A stretch of 5,110 nt of DNA. Source: an uncultured Oscillospiraceae bacterium. GTDB lineage: Bacteria; Bacillota; Clostridia; Oscillospirales; Oscillospiraceae. The notes under the pieces were generated by a model, which made no database searches, was not told the DNA's origin, and saw only the letters and a list, made by a program, of their open reading frames with translations. The stretch spans positions 1-5,110 of the forward strand of contig CAAGIT010000162.1 of assembly GCA_900769995.1 (NCBI GenBank), given 5' to 3'. Below are positions 1 through 5,090 of the stretch, in pieces. Position numbers and translations under genes: made by a program. Position 1 is the first letter of the stretch; the number at the start of each line of letters is the position of its first letter.

Positions 1-1
1 C

Positions 2-40
2 AATGCAAGTCCTAAACAGAATGTAAATCCTGCTTGCATT
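2..40. repeat. 8-bp perfect inverted repeat overlapping the promoter
   Basis: AATGCAAG at 2-9 is the exact reverse complement of CTTGCATT at 33-40; the spacer is 23 bp. The right arm covers the -35 box (34-39) of the promoter for the downstream surface-protein gene. A repressor or activator operator is one reading; the distal arm of a hairpin from an unseen upstream gene is another, but no T-tract follows. An 8-bp match within 40 bp can also arise by chance. The repeat is seen directly; its function is inferred. Confidence 0.4.
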
Positions 41-62
41 TCCTGCGAATCGATCGTATAAT
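34..62 (+). promoter_or_regulatory. Sigma-A-type promoter for the surface-protein gene
   Basis: TTGCAT (34-39) resembles the -35 consensus TTGACA and is followed after exactly 17 bp by a perfect TATAAT -10 box (57-62). Transcription would start near 69, giving a leader of about 43 nt. The leader carries a strong Shine-Dalgarno sequence, AAGGGGA (98-104), 7 nt before the ATG at 112. Spacing, position and the perfect -10 box all agree, so this is a good housekeeping-promoter candidate. The -35 box lies inside an inverted repeat, which could make it regulated. Confidence 0.75.
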
Positions 63-111
63 TATAGTAGCTTTTGTACGATGAAATCAATCCAAGAAAG
101 GGGAAGATCAC

Positions 112-2583
112 ATGAAACTTACAAAAAAGCTTCTCGCATTTCTGCTGACGGCTGCCATGGCCGTTTCTCTGCTGCCGACAACGCTTGCGGCGGGACAGAC
201 GGAAGCCGTGGCAGCGTTCGAGCCGATGGGCACCGTGGCAAAGGCAGAGCCGGAGGTTCTGACGCAGGAGGACTATGCCGCGATCGATGCTTTATTTGCC
301 GAGATCGAAGCGAACGAGGCAAAGCCCGCGATGAAGAACAGCCCGCAGGAGAAAAAGACGGATGCCGCGTACAACATGATTCTCGCCTCCGGGAATTATG
401 TGGAAGGCTCTATCGAACGCAAGGGCAATGTGATCGTCTGGGACACGACGGAGGGGATCTCCTGTATCTATGACCCGCAGATGCTGGAGAAAAAGGCGAA
501 CATGGTCGCACCGGAGGAGCCACTCGCAGACGGCGCATACAACGAGCCTGCTGCGACCAAGGGCGGTTCTCCCGCCGGCACACAGGTCTATTTGGTCGGC
601 CCGTATTACGGATATGATGACAGCTTTACTGATTTTTATACGAACCTCGCACAGACGGTCGCAGCCAAAATCGGCGATACCGATGGCTACACCCTCTATT
701 CCGGTTCTGCGGCGACGATTGACGCGGTTGCCGCTGCGGTGAGCAACGGCGCGGTCGTGTTCTTCGATTCCCACGGCAGCACCGACTATCAGAACGGCGA
801 TGACTGGGTCTCCGGCGCATCAAACTCTTATTTCTGCCTGAACAGCAGCACCGGCATGACCAGCGCGGACTACGCCGACGGCGCGCTTTACGGCAGCGGC
901 TGGGCCTATGTCAATGGCGAAACGATCTCCAACCATATGACCTCGAACAGCCCCGCCGGCATGGTCTGGATGGCAATGTGCTTCAGCATGGCAACCAATG
1001 CACTGTGTAATCCACTCCGCGCAAGAGGCGTTGAGGTGGTCTACGGCTATTCCCAATCCGTTACCTTCGGCGGGGAATATCTGTTCAGTGATGCATTCTG
1101 GGACAGTTTCCTGGCAGGCAATAGTGTTTCTGCGGCGATCTCCACCATGAAGTCCACATGGGGGCAGTGGGATATCAGCCCTCAGATTTCGAATTATTAC
1201 GGCTGGCAAAGCGTGCCGAGCGAGGGGTTCTATGTTTGCAATACCATTGCCGATGCCCGTAATTATTATGCCGCGTTCCCCGTTGTCGTCTCCGACGAGG
1301 ATGCACATCCCGGACAGCGGTATTACAACAGCAATTGGGGCGCGGACTCTCTCCAGACCGTCTATTCTACATATACCCTCGGAACAAAGCCTGTGCAGGA
1401 CAACGGCGAAAGCGGACTGAACGATCAGGAATGGGAAATGCTGCTCCTGACAAATCGGGAGAGGATGCGCATCGGCGTGCATCCGCTGACCTCGTTCCCG
1501 GCTTTGCAGCAGTTTTCCGGCATTCGCACGACAGAGCTGTTCTCGGTGTTTGATCATGTGCGCCCGAATGGCACGCAGTGGTATACCGTGGCAACGGATA
1601 ACGGCTTGTCGTACAGCTACATGGGCGAGAATATTGCCGGCGGTTACGATTTGCCTTCGGCAGTCGTTGCCGGATGGATGAACAGTTCCAGTCATCGTGA
1701 AAATATCCTCGATTCCGAATTCATGCATCTCGGTGTCGGCTATGAGTACAACAGCAGCAGCTACTACGGAAAATATTGGAACCAACTGTTCTACACGGAC
1801 TATCCCTGCGGCAGCTATTCCTCAATCGACCTGATCCTTCCGGCAACGGTGAATCTGAATCATACCATTGACCAGATGAAGATCACCGCCGTTTTGACCT
1901 GTAGCTGCGGACGCAAGACGTATCTGCCGGTTTCGACCGAGATGACGAATTATAAACAAGGCTTCATGGGCAAGCAGACCGTGGAGGTTGATGTGCTGGG
2001 TCAGTATACCTCCTTTACGATCACGCCGAATGCTTTGGGCTTCTCCGATGTTCCGAGCAATGCCTGGTATGTGGATGCCGTGCAGTATGTGCTCGACAAC
2101 GCCCTTATGAACGGCGTTGGCAACGGCCGCTTCGGCTCGGATTCTCCCATGACCCGTGCGATGCTCGTGACGGTGCTGTGGCGCTATTCGGGCGAGCCTT
2201 ACGGCGGCACGAACCATTTCTACGATGTTCCCGGCGGTCAGTGGTATACCGAGGCAGTTGCATGGGCGGCGAATAACGGTGTTGTGACCGGTGTCGCTGA
2301 AGGACGCTTCAATCCGAACGGCAACGTCACCCGTGAGCAGATGGCAACCATCCTGTACCGCTACGCAAAGAGTATGGGATTAAATGTCAGCGCCTCCGCG
2401 AGCCTGAGCACCTTTGCCGATGGCTACAGCGTCAGCGGTTGGGCAGCGGATGCCATGCGCTGGTGCGTGGCCGAGGGCATCATCGGCGGCACGAACGGCA
2501 GACTGATGCCGCAGGGCAATGCCACCCGTGCACAGGTCGCGGCGATTCTGATGCGTTTCATTGAGAACGTAGTTCTCGGATAA
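112..2583 (+). CDS. Secreted SLH-anchored protein with clan CD peptidase-like and CAP domains
   Basis: This 823-residue protein begins with a Sec signal peptide: MKLTKK, a hydrophobic stretch at about 7-22, and likely cleavage near A26/A27. Residues about 157-350 resemble a clan CD (caspase/gingipain-like) cysteine peptidase. A hydrophobic strand runs into DSHGS (H221), and a second strand, GMVWMAMC, ends at C290; these could form a His-Cys dyad. Residues about 436-565 are a CAP/SCP (PR-1-like) domain with FDHVRPNG (H482), GENIAGG (E506) and a W522-to-H528 motif followed by RENIL. Residues about 572-638 look like an Ig-like sandwich, oddly carrying a CSC pair (597-599). Three SLH repeats (about 642-690, 702-751, 766-817) have MTRAM, VTREQ and ATRAQ motifs and should bind secondary cell-wall polymer. 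The start is set by an AAGGGGA ribosome-binding site and the signal peptide. The gene appears monocistronic. The CAP and SLH calls are firm; peptidase activity is inferred, and the substrate is unknown. Confidence 0.9.
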   Translation: MKLTKKLLAFLLTAAMAVSLLPTTLAAGQTEAVAAFEPMGTVAKAEPEVLTQEDYAAIDALFAEIEANEAKPAMKNSPQEKKTDAAYNMILASGNYVEGSIERKGNVIVWDTTEGISCIYDPQMLEKKANMVAPEEPLADGAYNEPAATKGGSPAGTQVYLVGPYYGYDDSFTDFYTNLAQTVAAKIGDTDGYTLYSGSAATIDAVAAAVSNGAVVFFDSHGSTDYQNGDDWVSGASNSYFCLNSSTGMTSADYADGALYGSGWAYVNGETISNHMTSNSPAGMVWMAMCFSMATNALCNPLRARGVEVVYGYSQSVTFGGEYLFSDAFWDSFLAGNSVSAAISTMKSTWGQWDISPQISNYYGWQSVPSEGFYVCNTIADARNYYAAFPVVVSDEDAHPGQRYYNSNWGADSLQTVYSTYTLGTKPVQDNGESGLNDQEWEMLLLTNRERMRIGVHPLTSFPALQQFSGIRTTELFSVFDHVRPNGTQWYTVATDNGLSYSYMGENIAGGYDLPSAVVAGWMNSSSHRENILDSEFMHLGVGYEYNSSSYYGKYWNQLFYTDYPCGSYSSIDLILPATVNLNHTIDQMKITAVLTCSCGRKTYLPVSTEMTNYKQGFMGKQTVEVDVLGQYTSFTITPNALGFSDVPSNAWYVDAVQYVLDNALMNGVGNGRFGSDSPMTRAMLVTVLWRYSGEPYGGTNHFYDVPGGQWYTEAVAWAANNGVVTGVAEGRFNPNGNVTREQMATILYRYAKSMGLNVSASASLSTFADGYSVSGWAADAMRWCVAEGIIGGTNGRLMPQGNATRAQVAAILMRFIENVVLG
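2561..2579 (+). terminator. Short hairpin at the end of the surface-protein gene, doubtful terminator
   Basis: GAGAAC (2563-2568) and GTTCTC (2572-2577) form a perfect 6-bp stem around a GTA loop, extendable by two T-G pairs, ending just before the TAA at 2581-2583. No T-tract follows directly; the nearest is TTTT at 2594-2597. It could be a weak terminator or chance codon use. No better terminator lies between the stop codon and the insertion sequence at 2612, so transcription may run into the element. Confidence 0.25.
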
Positions 2584-2611
2584 AATGACAGGATTTTGAC
2601 ACGATAAAAAG

Positions 2612-2620
2612 TGATATGCT
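2612..2620 (+). promoter_or_regulatory. Extended -10 element at the left end, half of a predicted circle-junction promoter
   Basis: TGATATGCT reads as a TGn extended -10 motif followed by TATGCT, which matches TATAAT at 4 of 6 positions. In the integrated copy no -35 box is correctly spaced. When the ends are abutted in a transposon circle, TTGACG in the right end (4400-4405) would lie about 18 bp upstream with a 3-bp joint. Transcription would start near 2627 and run into orfA. IS911 and IS2 are known to use this arrangement; here it is inferred from motif positions. Confidence 0.5.
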
Positions 2621-2649
2621 ACCCCCATAAGAGACAGTGAAAAAGAAAA
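2612..2649 (+). repeat. Left terminal inverted repeat of the insertion sequence
   Basis: Compared with the reverse complement of 4380-4417, positions 1-13 match at 10 of 13 and positions 22-31 (GACAGTGAAA) match perfectly, with a divergent stretch between. Two conserved blocks are usual in IS3-family ends: the outer block for cleavage, the inner for transposase binding. The outer block starts TGATATGCT and runs into CCCCC. It also contains the candidate -10 box and one arm of the hairpin that hides the orfA ribosome-binding site. Confidence 0.8.
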
Positions 2650-2667
2650 ACGGTCTTTTATGGGGGT
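2621..2667 (+). promoter_or_regulatory. Hairpin hiding the orfA ribosome-binding site in read-through transcripts
   Basis: ACCCCCATAA (2621-2630) pairs perfectly over 10 bp with TTATGGGGGT (2658-2667) around a 27-nt loop. The right arm contains the orfA Shine-Dalgarno sequence (the G-run at 2662-2666), so RNA that enters from the upstream surface-protein gene would have translation of orfA blocked. RNA starting near 2627 from the element's own -10 box would lack most of the left arm and stay translatable. IS10 and IS50 are protected from outside transcription this way. The pairing is seen directly; the control effect is inferred. Confidence 0.65.
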
Positions 2668-2673
2668 GTAACT

Positions 2674-3354
2674 ATGTCTAAACGGAAAAGGATTCAGGCA
2701 GAAGAAAAGGTTCGTATAGCGAAAGACTGTATCTCAGGACAGATAAGCCAAGCTGAGGCGGAAGCACGGACGGGCGTTTCCAAAACGGTGGTGGCAGATT
2801 GGATACGGCTGTATGTAACCGAGGGGGCAACTGCTTTTCTTCCCAAAAGAGGAAACCGACTATACGACCCAGCCGTTAAGGAAGCAGCTGTTAAGGACTA
2901 TCTATCCGGCAGGGGTAGCCTACGAGAGATTTGCAAAATTTACAAAATACGGTCGACTTGCCAGCTCAGAGCTTGGATTAAGGTGTATAATGGTCATAAG
3001 GACTTCAAGAAACAGACAGGAGGAAGCCGTATGACCAAAGGAAGAGAAACGAACCAAGCCGAGAGAATCGCTGTAGCAAAGGCATGTATTGCCAACGGCA
3101 AAAACTATGGAGAGGTTGCAATTGCGTACAATGTCAGCTACCAGCAGGCCCGCAGCTGGACACTCAAGTATATAGAGGGCGGCGAAGCAGCCCTGGAAGA
3201 CCGGCGTGGTCAGCGAAAGAAGGATCAGCAGCCCCGAACGGAACTGGAGCAGGCACAGATCGAGATCGAGCAGCTCAAGCACAAACTGAAAATGCTGGAA
3301 ATGGAGAACCACCTGCTAAAAAAATTGGAGGAGATCGAAAGGAGGCTGGGCTGA
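2674..3354 (+). CDS. IS3-family transposase OrfA, DNA-binding protein with three HTH segments
   Basis: OrfA (226 residues) binds the element's ends and supplies the N-terminal part of the OrfAB transposase; alone it usually acts as a regulator. Three helix-turn-helix-like segments can be seen: about 8-50 (EEKVRIAKDCISG, then a recognition helix ending ADWIRLY), about 67-105 (PAVKEAAVKDYLSG to LRAWIKVY) and about 126-168 (NQAERIAVAKACIANG to ARSWTLKY). A coiled coil rich in Leu and Met follows at about 188-224, suited to multimerisation. The ATG at 2674 follows a G-rich ribosome-binding site (2662-2666) with 7 nt between. IS3 OrfA proteins are often about 90-170 residues, so this is a long form. 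Its 3' end overlaps orfB in the -1 frame, with the slippery site at codons 215-217. Confidence 0.9.
   Translation: MSKRKRIQAEEKVRIAKDCISGQISQAEAEARTGVSKTVVADWIRLYVTEGATAFLPKRGNRLYDPAVKEAAVKDYLSGRGSLREICKIYKIRSTCQLRAWIKVYNGHKDFKKQTGGSRMTKGRETNQAERIAVAKACIANGKNYGEVAIAYNVSYQQARSWTLKYIEGGEAALEDRRGQRKKDQQPRTELEQAQIEIEQLKHKLKMLEMENHLLKKLEEIERRLG
3318..3324 (+). promoter_or_regulatory. A7 programmed -1 frameshift site joining orfA to orfB
   Basis: Seven consecutive A residues sit in orfA phase as CTA AAA AAA TTG, an A_AAA_AAA heptamer where both tRNALys can re-pair one base back. Reading then continues in the orfB frame at ATT (3324), giving a predicted 526-residue OrfAB (217 plus 309). A Shine-Dalgarno-like GGAG at 3303-3306, 11 nt upstream, is at the distance known to stimulate such shifts in dnaX and IS911. 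Downstream there is only a weak 4-bp hairpin, CTGG/CCAG (3346-3359), spanning the orfA stop codon. The site is visible directly; frameshift efficiency is not known. Confidence 0.85.
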
Positions 3355-4253
3355 GCCAGGTACGGCAGTCTCGTATCTATCTGGCAATCAAAGAATGCAA
3401 GGGAGAATATGGATACCCTGTAGAAGTATCTTGTGAACTGCTTGGAGTGTCCAGAGCAGCTTACTACCGCTGGGTCAGCGGCAAAAAGTGTGCCAGAGAA
3501 CTGGAAAACGAGATGGTTGCGGAAATTGTGGAGCAGATTCATGCAGAAAGCCCGGATAAGGGCTACCGTCGTATCAAGGATGACTTGGCCCACGACCATG
3601 AGCTGAATGTGAACGAGAAACGGGTGCTGCGGATCTGCCGTAGCCTGGATATCAAGTCTACCATTAAGTACAAGAACAATGGCTGCACCAGACAAGCAGC
3701 TAACCCGCAGCACATCGCGAAGAACTGGCTGAATCGCCAGTTTCATGCCAGCATGCCCAACGAGAAGTGGCTGACAGATGTGACAGAGTTCAAGTGGTAT
3801 GAAGGTCCTGCTGTACACAAGGTGTATCTCAGTGCTATTTTGGATTTGTATGACCGTAGAATCGTGTCCTACATCATCCGTGACCGCAATGACAATCCAT
3901 TGGTGTTTGATACTCTGGATGCCGCTATTGCAGCCAATCCGAACGCACATCCCTTGTTCCATAGTGACAGAGGTTTTCAATATACGAACCGGGTGTTCTA
4001 TAACAAGCTGAAGAAGGCAAAGATGAAACAGAGTATGTCCAGAGTAGCCAAGTGCATTGACAACGGCCCCATGGAAGGCTTCTGGGGAATTCTAAAACGG
4101 GAACGATACTATGGCAGGCGGTTCACCAGTCGCGAGGAGCTTGTTGCCATGATTGAGAACTACATCGCCTACTACAATAACCGCCGGGTACAGCGCAATC
4201 TGGGGGTGCTGACACCGATGGAAAAGCATGAAAGCTATCTCATGGCAGCGTAA
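3324..4253 (+). CDS. IS3-family transposase OrfB, DDE catalytic part made by -1 frameshift
   Basis: OrfB carries the catalytic domain that cuts and joins the element's ends; it is expected to be made as the C-terminal part of OrfAB. Numbering from the ATT at the slip site (309 residues), an HTH_21-like segment lies at about 63-115 (IHAESPDKGYRRIKDDL). The integrase core holds D152 (TDVTEF), D215 (HSDRGFQY) and E251 (MEGFWG), with exactly 35 residues between the second D and E. K258 lies seven residues after E251, as in active IS3 transposases. The C-terminal YYNNRRVQRNLGVLTPMEK motif is also typical. No ATG suits independent initiation. A CTG at 3351 has an AAAGGAGG ribosome-binding site (3338-3345) 5 nt upstream and might give some separate OrfB. 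The open frame extends upstream to 3084, but that part overlaps orfA and is probably non-coding. No damage is visible, so it is likely active. Confidence 0.92.
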   Translation: MGGDRKEAGLSQVRQSRIYLAIKECKGEYGYPVEVSCELLGVSRAAYYRWVSGKKCARELENEMVAEIVEQIHAESPDKGYRRIKDDLAHDHELNVNEKRVLRICRSLDIKSTIKYKNNGCTRQAANPQHIAKNWLNRQFHASMPNEKWLTDVTEFKWYEGPAVHKVYLSAILDLYDRRIVSYIIRDRNDNPLVFDTLDAAIAANPNAHPLFHSDRGFQYTNRVFYNKLKKAKMKQSMSRVAKCIDNGPMEGFWGILKRERYYGRRFTSREELVAMIENYIAYYNNRRVQRNLGVLTPMEKHESYLMAA

Positions 4254-4256
4254 CAA

Positions 4257-4303
4257 AACCTCAGAAAATGGCTGGACGATCAGTCCTGACATTTCCTGAG
4301 GTT
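4257..4303 (-). terminator. Long hairpin after orfB, better paired on the minus strand
   Basis: The arms 4257-4270 and 4290-4303 pair at 13 of 14 positions. The inner part adds GGAC (4274-4277) with GTCC (4283-4286) around GATCA. The single plus-strand mismatch (A4265 with C4295) becomes a G-U pair in minus-strand RNA, giving 14 continuous pairs there, followed by a U-rich stretch TTTTGTTA entering orfB antisense. This suggests a second terminator against transcription coming from the right. On the plus strand it may instead protect or end the transposase mRNA, although no T-tract follows. Confidence 0.5.
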
Positions 4304-4304
4304 C

Positions 4305-4324
4305 CACGGCACCGCAGTGCCGTG
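4305..4324. repeat. Perfect 8-bp hairpin with a 4-nt loop
   Basis: CACGGCAC (4305-4312) and GTGCCGTG (4317-4324) pair perfectly around CGCA. It stands between two larger hairpins in the tail of the insertion sequence. It is equally stable on both strands and has no T-tract on either, so a terminator role is unsupported. It could add mRNA 3'-end stability or serve as a protein site; its function is unknown. Confidence 0.55.
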
Positions 4325-4330
4325 CATCCT

Positions 4331-4368
4331 AAAAACGACTTCCGGTAACCAAACCGGCTACCGGAAGT
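4331..4368 (-). terminator. Rho-independent terminator for minus-strand transcription, inside the insertion sequence
   Basis: The arms ACTTCCGGTA (4338-4347) and TACCGGAAGT (4359-4368) match perfectly over 10 bp. On the minus strand the stem extends to 13 bp through one G-U pair (4358 with 4348) and two C-G pairs, leaving a 5-nt loop; on the plus strand that first extra pair is an A-C mismatch. On the minus strand the stem is followed by CG and then TTTTT (4335-4331). It lies 69 bp past the stop codon of the minus-strand SHOCT gene, so it probably ends that transcript and spares the transposase from antisense RNA. Confidence 0.75.
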
Positions 4369-4379
4369 GCAAAATTCTT

Positions 4380-4417
4380 TGTTTTATTTCACTGTCCACT
4401 TGACGGGGAGCAGTTCA
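4380..4417 (-). repeat. Right terminal inverted repeat of the insertion sequence
   Basis: Read inward on the minus strand it begins TGAACTGCTCCCC and contains GTGGACAGTGAAA, resembling IS150-group ends (TGTACTGC...CCC...GGACA). It matches the left end at 25 of 38 positions, with a perfect 10-base inner block. On the plus strand it carries TTGACG (4400-4405), a near-consensus -35 box pointing toward the right terminus, as expected for the donor half of a circle-junction promoter. The sequence just outside, TTT, does not repeat the AAG on the left side. Confidence 0.8.
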
Positions 4418-4437
4418 TTTCGGGGAGGGCTGTTGCT

Positions 4438-5090
4438 TTATATACCGAGAAATTCTTTTTTCTTTGCTTCAAATTCTTCCTGGGTAATGGCTCCGGAATC
4501 CAGCAGGTCCTTGAGCTTTTGAATATTCTCAAGAGCTTCACCATCCGTGTTTTTGCGTCCCTTTTGAGGAGGCAGCGTGCAAATGGTGTTGATTCTGTCC
4601 TGCATGAGAATATAGGCAACAATCGGAATGAATATGCCGAAAATCAGACACATGGTTGCCATGTCAGAACGTTCCAAATTGCACTCCCGCGCAAGGTTGT
4701 CAATCCTCTGCCCATGTTTGTAGAGCCAATAAATGGAATAAAACGGAACGTACATACACAGCAGAAGCTTTGCAGTTGGGTTTTCCTGTTCTGCGTTGGG
4801 TACGCAATTCAGATAGGCTGTTGTTTTGTAAATCCAGATATACTGCCAAATACCGAGTGTAAACAGCAGAAGAACAATATGCTTGCCCAAGCTGATGTAA
4901 CCATTGGCATATTCCGCATCATTTCCGGCAGTTGCTTTCGCGACCGTTATGCGACCAAAGATCAAATTGGATACCCCAATGATGATGAAGCGGAGTAAAA
5001 AGCCAAATGCCGATACACCAAGTCCAACCATGCCCATGGGGTGAAGCTTTTCATCGCTTTCCTTTGTCGCTGCCGCAAGTGCCAATATCT
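4438..5090 (-). CDS. DUF4234-like membrane protein with C-terminal SHOCT domain, 5' end missing
   Basis: At least 216 C-terminal residues are present. Four hydrophobic segments are predicted at about 18-43, 68-86, 106-122 and 142-161 (numbered from the TTG at 5085). The second includes the TLGIWQYIWIYKTT pattern that recalls DUF4234 proteins. Residues about 185-215 (ENIQKLKDLLDSGAITQEEF, then EAKKKEFLGI) are a clear SHOCT domain, a short helical module found at the C-termini of many bacterial proteins and often thought to mediate oligomerisation. It is probably an integral membrane protein; its function is unknown. The TTG at 5085 looks like a start only because a stop codon (5089-5091) is made by joining genomic CT to the first A of adapter sequence. 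The true frame is open to the last genomic base, so the start lies outside. The TAA stop at 4438-4440 is 20 bp from the insertion sequence. The gene converges on the surface-protein gene. Confidence 0.8.

Larger units (their letters stand above)
2612..4417 (+). mobile_element. Complete-looking IS3-family (IS150-group) insertion sequence, 1806 bp
   Basis: The ends are TG at 2612 and CA at 4417, bounding bipartite terminal inverted repeats that match at 25 of 38 positions without gaps. Between them lie orfA and orfB in the 0/-1 arrangement typical of IS3 elements, with an A7 slippery site and all catalytic residues intact, so the element looks functional. At 1806 bp it is on the long side for the family. 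The causes are a long OrfA (226 residues) and a 164-bp tail between orfB and the right end that holds three hairpins. The left end lies 28 bp after the surface-protein stop codon and the right end 20 bp from the stop codon of the convergent minus-strand gene, so neither reading frame is broken. The expected 3-4 bp target duplication is absent: AAG precedes the left end and TTT follows the right end. Group assignment rests on the end sequences and the protein motifs. Confidence 0.88.

Noticed and set aside
820..1785. Long minus-strand open frame (321 codons) inside the surface-protein gene
   Set aside because: The plus strand encodes recognisable CAP domain and signal peptide features over the same bases. 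The antisense frame shows no domain and is typical of shadow frames in GC-rich coding DNA.
2596..2620. TTGACA at 2596-2601 as a -35 box created by the host flank for TATGCT at 2615
   Set aside because: The spacing is only 13 bp, too short for sigma-A, and no acceptable -10 box lies 16-18 bp downstream.
3084..3323. Upstream part of the orfB open frame starting with ATG at 3084
   Set aside because: It overlaps orfA, whose HTH and coiled-coil sequence is clearly coding. The -1 frame here has no family motif, and the A7 site explains entry into orfB.
3225..3980. Minus-strand open frame (251 codons) opposite the transposase
   Set aside because: It is antisense to the conserved DDE region, with no ribosome-binding site or recognisable domain; it is a shadow.
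2586..4291. Alternative element ends TGACAGGA (2586) and TCCTGACA (4284-4291)
   Set aside because: Similarity stops after about 10 bases and nothing fits the flanks. The 2612/4417 pair matches over 38 bases, resembles IS150-group ends and places the junction promoter correctly.
4257..4368. Hairpin cluster as a CRISPR array, riboswitch or integron attC site
   Set aside because: The three hairpins differ in sequence, have no repeat-spacer periodicity, and lie inside the insertion sequence after the transposase; no known riboswitch core is visible.
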